7,989 nucleotides of DNA from the NCBI GenBank assembly GCA_050259815.1, contig JBLNBI010000454.1, positions 1 to 7,989 of the forward strand. Direction: 5' to 3'. This document shows, piece by piece, positions 5,807 to 7,989 of this stretch. The notes below the pieces were generated by a model that did not search any database, was not told where the DNA came from, and saw only the letters and a program-made list of their open reading frames with translations. Every line of letters starts with the position of its first letter. Position 1 is the first letter of the stretch. The stretch is from JAGTRP01 sp050259815 (GTDB lineage Bacteria > Pseudomonadota > Gammaproteobacteria > Burkholderiales > Rhodocyclaceae). The translations under genes were made by a program, and so were the position numbers.

Positions 5807-6826
5807 CTAGGCGGATTCGAAAAGGTGGCGGTAACGGCGGGAGAGATGTTCCCGGCTCATGTCGACCAGACGGGCGACGGCGGTGAAGGAGACACGCTCG
5901 CCATTCCGGCGGAGCTTGTGGATGGCGCGGAGCACGCCTTCCTCGGTGGAGCTGACCCGCAGGCGATGGGTCCGGAAGGCGCCGACCCGCATCGCTTCCC
6001 GGGCTGGGTTGGCCGGCACGGGTTGGGATGCCGCGGCGGACGGCGACAGCCACAGGTATTCCCGATGTCGGCCGCGCCGGGGGGGCGAGTGGGCTGCCGA
6101 CAGGTAGTCCACCCGCTGCCAGCCGAGTGCTTCCAGGTCGCTTTCGATTCCCCCCTCGCATCCCGACCAGAGGGCCATGCCCTCGATCCGGGCCAGGGCG
6201 TCGACCAGGGGGTTGCGGATTTCTCCTTCCGGTGTCGCCCCGTGCCCGCAGAGGCCGTTCCGGTCCAGGTAGAAGAGGGTATGGGGGCCGTCGTTGCGGG
6301 CGATGAGCGATGACCAGTCGTCGGCCTCGACGCGGATTCCGGCCAGGCGGCGATGGACGGCGGGCAAGCGTCCGATGCCGGCCAGCCAGCGCCGCAGGAT
6401 GTGGCTTTCGCCCGCCGGGAGGTCGTCCAGGGCACCGCCGGAACCCCGGGCGGTGAGGCTGCGGGAGCAATAGTGCCGAAGGATGAAGCGGCGGGCCGAT
6501 TCCACCGGGTCTGCCGCTGAAAAATGGGCCGGCAGGGATTCCCCGTGGAAGCAGCGGGTGGACTCGCAGGCCTGGTGCATCAGCCGGAAAGACTTGGGCT
6601 CCCGCAATACGTCCAGGAAATTCGCCAGTTCCGGATGGGCAGCGTTGTAGACCTCCACCTGGGCGGGGGGCTTGGCGAGGAGTACGCCCAGGCTGCCGCC
6701 GAAGGGGGCAACGAAGTTCCGGTGTTCAGGGAAGAGGCAGGCGATGCGCGGGCTTTGTTTTGCTTTGCCGTCGAGCCAGGAGATCGGGGAGGACATGCTC
6801 ATATCGGTTGTTTCCGAAGATGGCAT
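5807..6826 (-). CDS. Degenerate D12-class (Dam-like) adenine methyltransferase with C-terminal HTH
   Basis: A 339-residue protein. Residues about 15-264 follow the layout of short D12-class N6-adenine methyltransferases: a DGK remnant of the first motif, the PEHR...FVAPFGGSLGVLL SAM-binding region (34-50), KPPAQVEVYN (52-61), ELANFLDVLREP (66-77), DPVESARRF (106-114), and the segment leading to HTLFYLD (182-188). Active family members have DPPY at this last point; here it is DRNG (188-191, bases 6254-6265). The reading frame is intact across it, so this is substitution and not a frameshift. The EVYND acidic residue is also replaced (EVYNA). A linker (about 265-290) leads to a predicted helix-turn-helix (about 294-336) with SFTAVARLVDMSREHLSRRY. 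I infer a non-catalytic DNA-binding regulator. GGGA 5 bases before the ATG at 6826 supports that start; GGAGG lies farther upstream, and ATGs at 6802 and 6796 are alternatives. It sits between two kinase/regulator pairs. Confidence 0.8.
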   Translation of the reverse strand: MPSSETTDMSMSSPISWLDGKAKQSPRIACLFPEHRNFVAPFGGSLGVLLAKPPAQVEVYNAAHPELANFLDVLREPKSFRLMHQACESTRCFHGESLPAHFSAADPVESARRFILRHYCSRSLTARGSGGALDDLPAGESHILRRWLAGIGRLPAVHRRLAGIRVEADDWSSLIARNDGPHTLFYLDRNGLCGHGATPEGEIRNPLVDALARIEGMALWSGCEGGIESDLEALGWQRVDYLSAAHSPPRRGRHREYLWLSPSAAASQPVPANPAREAMRVGAFRTHRLRVSSTEEGVLRAIHKLRRNGERVSFTAVARLVDMSREHLSRRYRHLFESA

Positions 6827-6836
6827 AGCTTCCCAG

Positions 6837-6878
6837 ATGTCGGTTCCTCCAACTATCGGGCCGACCTGAAATGTCGGT
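6837..6878. repeat. Direct and inverted repeats upstream of the pseudo-methyltransferase gene
   Basis: ATGTCGGT occurs at 6837-6844 and again at 6871-6878, 34 bases apart. The right copy also forms an inverted pair with CCGAC at 6861-6865 (7-base spacer). They lie in the 98-base intergenic stretch directly upstream of the gene start and overlap the likely translation-initiation region. A regulator binding site or an mRNA hairpin is possible; short words like these can also arise by chance. Confidence 0.3.
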
Positions 6879-6924
6879 AAGGAAGCCGGTAGGGCGGGTA
6901 GGGATCGCCCGACGGCAGGTAGGT

Positions 6925-7557
6925 CTATTCCAGAATGTCGTTTTCCAGGGCGTAGCGCACCAGGTCCGCGTTGGTGGCGAAGTCCATTTTTTCCATGAGC
7001 CGTGCCTTGTGGGTGGACACCGTCTTGTTGCTGATGGCCAGCTGGGTGGCGATGTCATTGACGCTGACGCCCCGGGCGAGAAGGCGGAGAATCTGGAACT
7101 CCCGGTCGCTGAGGCGCAGGTGGGAGGGTTCCGAAGAGTCGGAAGAGGCGCCGAAGACCATTTGCTCCGCCAGTCCGGGGTCGATGAAGCGCCCTCCGGC
7201 GGCCACCTTGCGGATGGCGGCGAGGAGGGTTTCCGGGTCCTGGTCCTTGGTGACGTAGCCGTTGGCTCCGGCCTTGAGGGCCCGCCGCGCCACCTGGAGC
7301 TCGTTGTGCATGGAAAGCACCAGGATGGGGAGGTTGGGGTAGTGGTGCCGGATGCGGGTGATGAGATCCTCGCCGCAGATGCCGGGCATGGTCATGTCGA
7401 GGAGGGCCAGGTCGATGCCGTCCTGGCGCAGACGGTCCAGCACCACCCCGCCCTGGGTGGCTTCGGCCACCACCTGGATGTCGGGAACCAGGGAAAAGAG
7501 CTGCTTGAGCCCTTCCCGCATGATGGCATGGTCGTCGGCCAGCAGGATGCGAATCAT
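6925..7557 (-). CDS. NarL/FixJ-family response regulator with LuxR-type HTH
   Basis: A 210-residue two-domain transcription regulator. The receiver (about 1-120) has Asp8-Asp9, phosphoacceptor Asp54 in LLDMTMPG, Ser82 and Lys104. The LuxR/GerE HTH (about 146-205) starts with LSDREFQILRLLARG and contains the recognition region ISNKTVSTHKARLMEKM. On phosphorylation by its kinase it would bind DNA as a dimer and control transcription. GGGGGGA lies about 6 bases before the ATG, supporting the start. It begins 19 bases after the stop of the kinase gene at 7577, so the pair is co-transcribed. The pseudo-methyltransferase gene follows after a 98-base gap. The receiver is closely paralogous to the one at 5320-5778, including a 19-base identical DNA stretch (7316-7334 and 5528-5546). 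The signal and targets cannot be read from the sequence. Confidence 0.96.
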   Translation of the reverse strand: MIRILLADDHAIMREGLKQLFSLVPDIQVVAEATQGGVVLDRLRQDGIDLALLDMTMPGICGEDLITRIRHHYPNLPILVLSMHNELQVARRALKAGANGYVTKDQDPETLLAAIRKVAAGGRFIDPGLAEQMVFGASSDSSEPSHLRLSDREFQILRLLARGVSVNDIATQLAISNKTVSTHKARLMEKMDFATNADLVRYALENDILE

Positions 7558-7576
7558 GGATGTCCCCCCTTTTCTT

Positions 7577-7989
7577 TCAGTTACTTATCGGTATGGTAAC
7601 CCGGACCCGGGTACCTTGGCCGGGGGCGGTATCGATGATTGTAGTGCCGCCCACGGCAAGGGCGCGTTCCCTCATGCCCACCAGCCCGAACTTCTGCGGC
7701 CCGATGCGCTCGGCATCGAAGCCCTTGCCGTTGTCCGCAATTTCCAGGACGTAGCAGCCGTTGTCTTCCTCGAAGCTGATCCGCACCCGGTCGGCCTCGG
7801 AGTAGCGGGCCGCGTTGGTGAGGGATTCCTGGGCGACCCGGAATAGCACCATGGCCAGATCCTCCTCGACCCGCAGGTTCTCGGGCATGGGGCCCAGTTC
7901 GCAAGGGATGCCCGTCCTGTGCTGGAAATTCGCAGCCAGCCAGTCCAGGGCCGAAGCGATACCCATGTCCAGGGCGGAGGGGCGCAGGG
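7577..7989 (-). CDS. NarX-family sensor histidine kinase, C-terminal part, truncated by window end
   Basis: About 136 residues are visible and the frame stays open to the window edge; the N-terminal sensor and phosphoacceptor His lie outside. The visible part begins with LRPSALDMGIASALDWL, typical of the end of the HisKA_3 dimerisation region. It continues with the HATPase_c domain: N-box AQESLTNAARYS, G-box DNGKGFD, the FGLVGMRER block, and the final APGQGTRV strand. The stop is TGA. Met at 7966 is internal, because family-conserved sequence continues upstream of it. It is the likely partner of the regulator that starts 19 bases downstream and is paralogous to the kinase at 4077-5309, which has the same block order (SLGNVARHS, DKGKGFD, FGLLGIWER, APGQGTEI). 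Confidence 0.95.
   Translation of the reverse strand, partial: LRPSALDMGIASALDWLAANFQHRTGIPCELGPMPENLRVEEDLAMVLFRVAQESLTNAARYSEADRVRISFEEDNGCYVLEIADNGKGFDAERIGPQKFGLVGMRERALAVGGTTIIDTAPGQGTRVRVTIPISN

Noticed and set aside
6254..6265. DRNG as a sequencing frameshift of DPPY
   Set aside because: Family-like sequence continues in the same frame on both sides (HTLFYLD before, PLVDALARI after), and other frames give no DPPY.
6888..6910. G-rich run GG-GGG-GGG-GGG or GGGCG/CGCCC hairpin as a quadruplex or terminator
   Set aside because: The first tract has only two G residues, the stem is 5 bp, and no U-tract follows on the minus strand.

Overview
The window comes from a GC-rich bacterial chromosome. 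Strong G/C preference at third codon positions, a BktB/PhaA-type thiolase, an Anbu proteasome homologue and NarX/NarL-type signalling genes suggest a Betaproteobacterium, possibly of the Rhodocyclales. That placement is inference; no rRNA or tRNA is present to confirm it.

Layout. The left end (plus strand) has the last 94 codons of a thiolase, closed by a clear intrinsic terminator at about 308-340. Next is a complete plus-strand gene for Anbu, the ancestral beta-subunit-like proteasome homologue (406-1209), starting at GTG so that Thr becomes the mature N-terminus. From 1215 to the right end every gene lies on the minus strand. Read in transcription order from the right edge they are: (a) the C-terminal part of a NarX-family histidine kinase; (b) a full NarL/FixJ response regulator with receiver plus LuxR HTH; (c) a protein with the fold of a D12-class (Dam-like) adenine methyltransferase whose DPPY catalytic motif reads DRNG, followed by a C-terminal helix-turn-helix; (d) a NarL-type receiver that stops just before its DNA-binding domain; (e) a second NarX-family kinase with two TM segments and a PAS domain; (f) after a 366-base gap, a PAS-PAS-PAS-GGDEF-EAL protein that meets the Anbu gene tail to tail with 5 bases between the stops.

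How the genes may work together. Two paralogous kinase/regulator pairs sit side by side around a degenerate methyltransferase-HTH protein. One regulator keeps its own DNA-binding domain and the other has lost it, while the HTH protein is encoded immediately upstream of that receiver. A branched signalling unit is a reasonable hypothesis: the receiver-only protein would act through partner proteins, perhaps the HTH pseudo-methyltransferase or the diguanylate cyclase/phosphodiesterase. The sequence shows gene order and domain content; the interactions are inference.

The only gene-free stretch above 300 bases is 3711-4076. It holds a 21-base periodic GTAGG-type pattern in the kinase read-through frame, a short inverted repeat, and no convincing promoter or terminator. 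No rRNA, tRNA, CRISPR array, insertion sequence or origin was seen.
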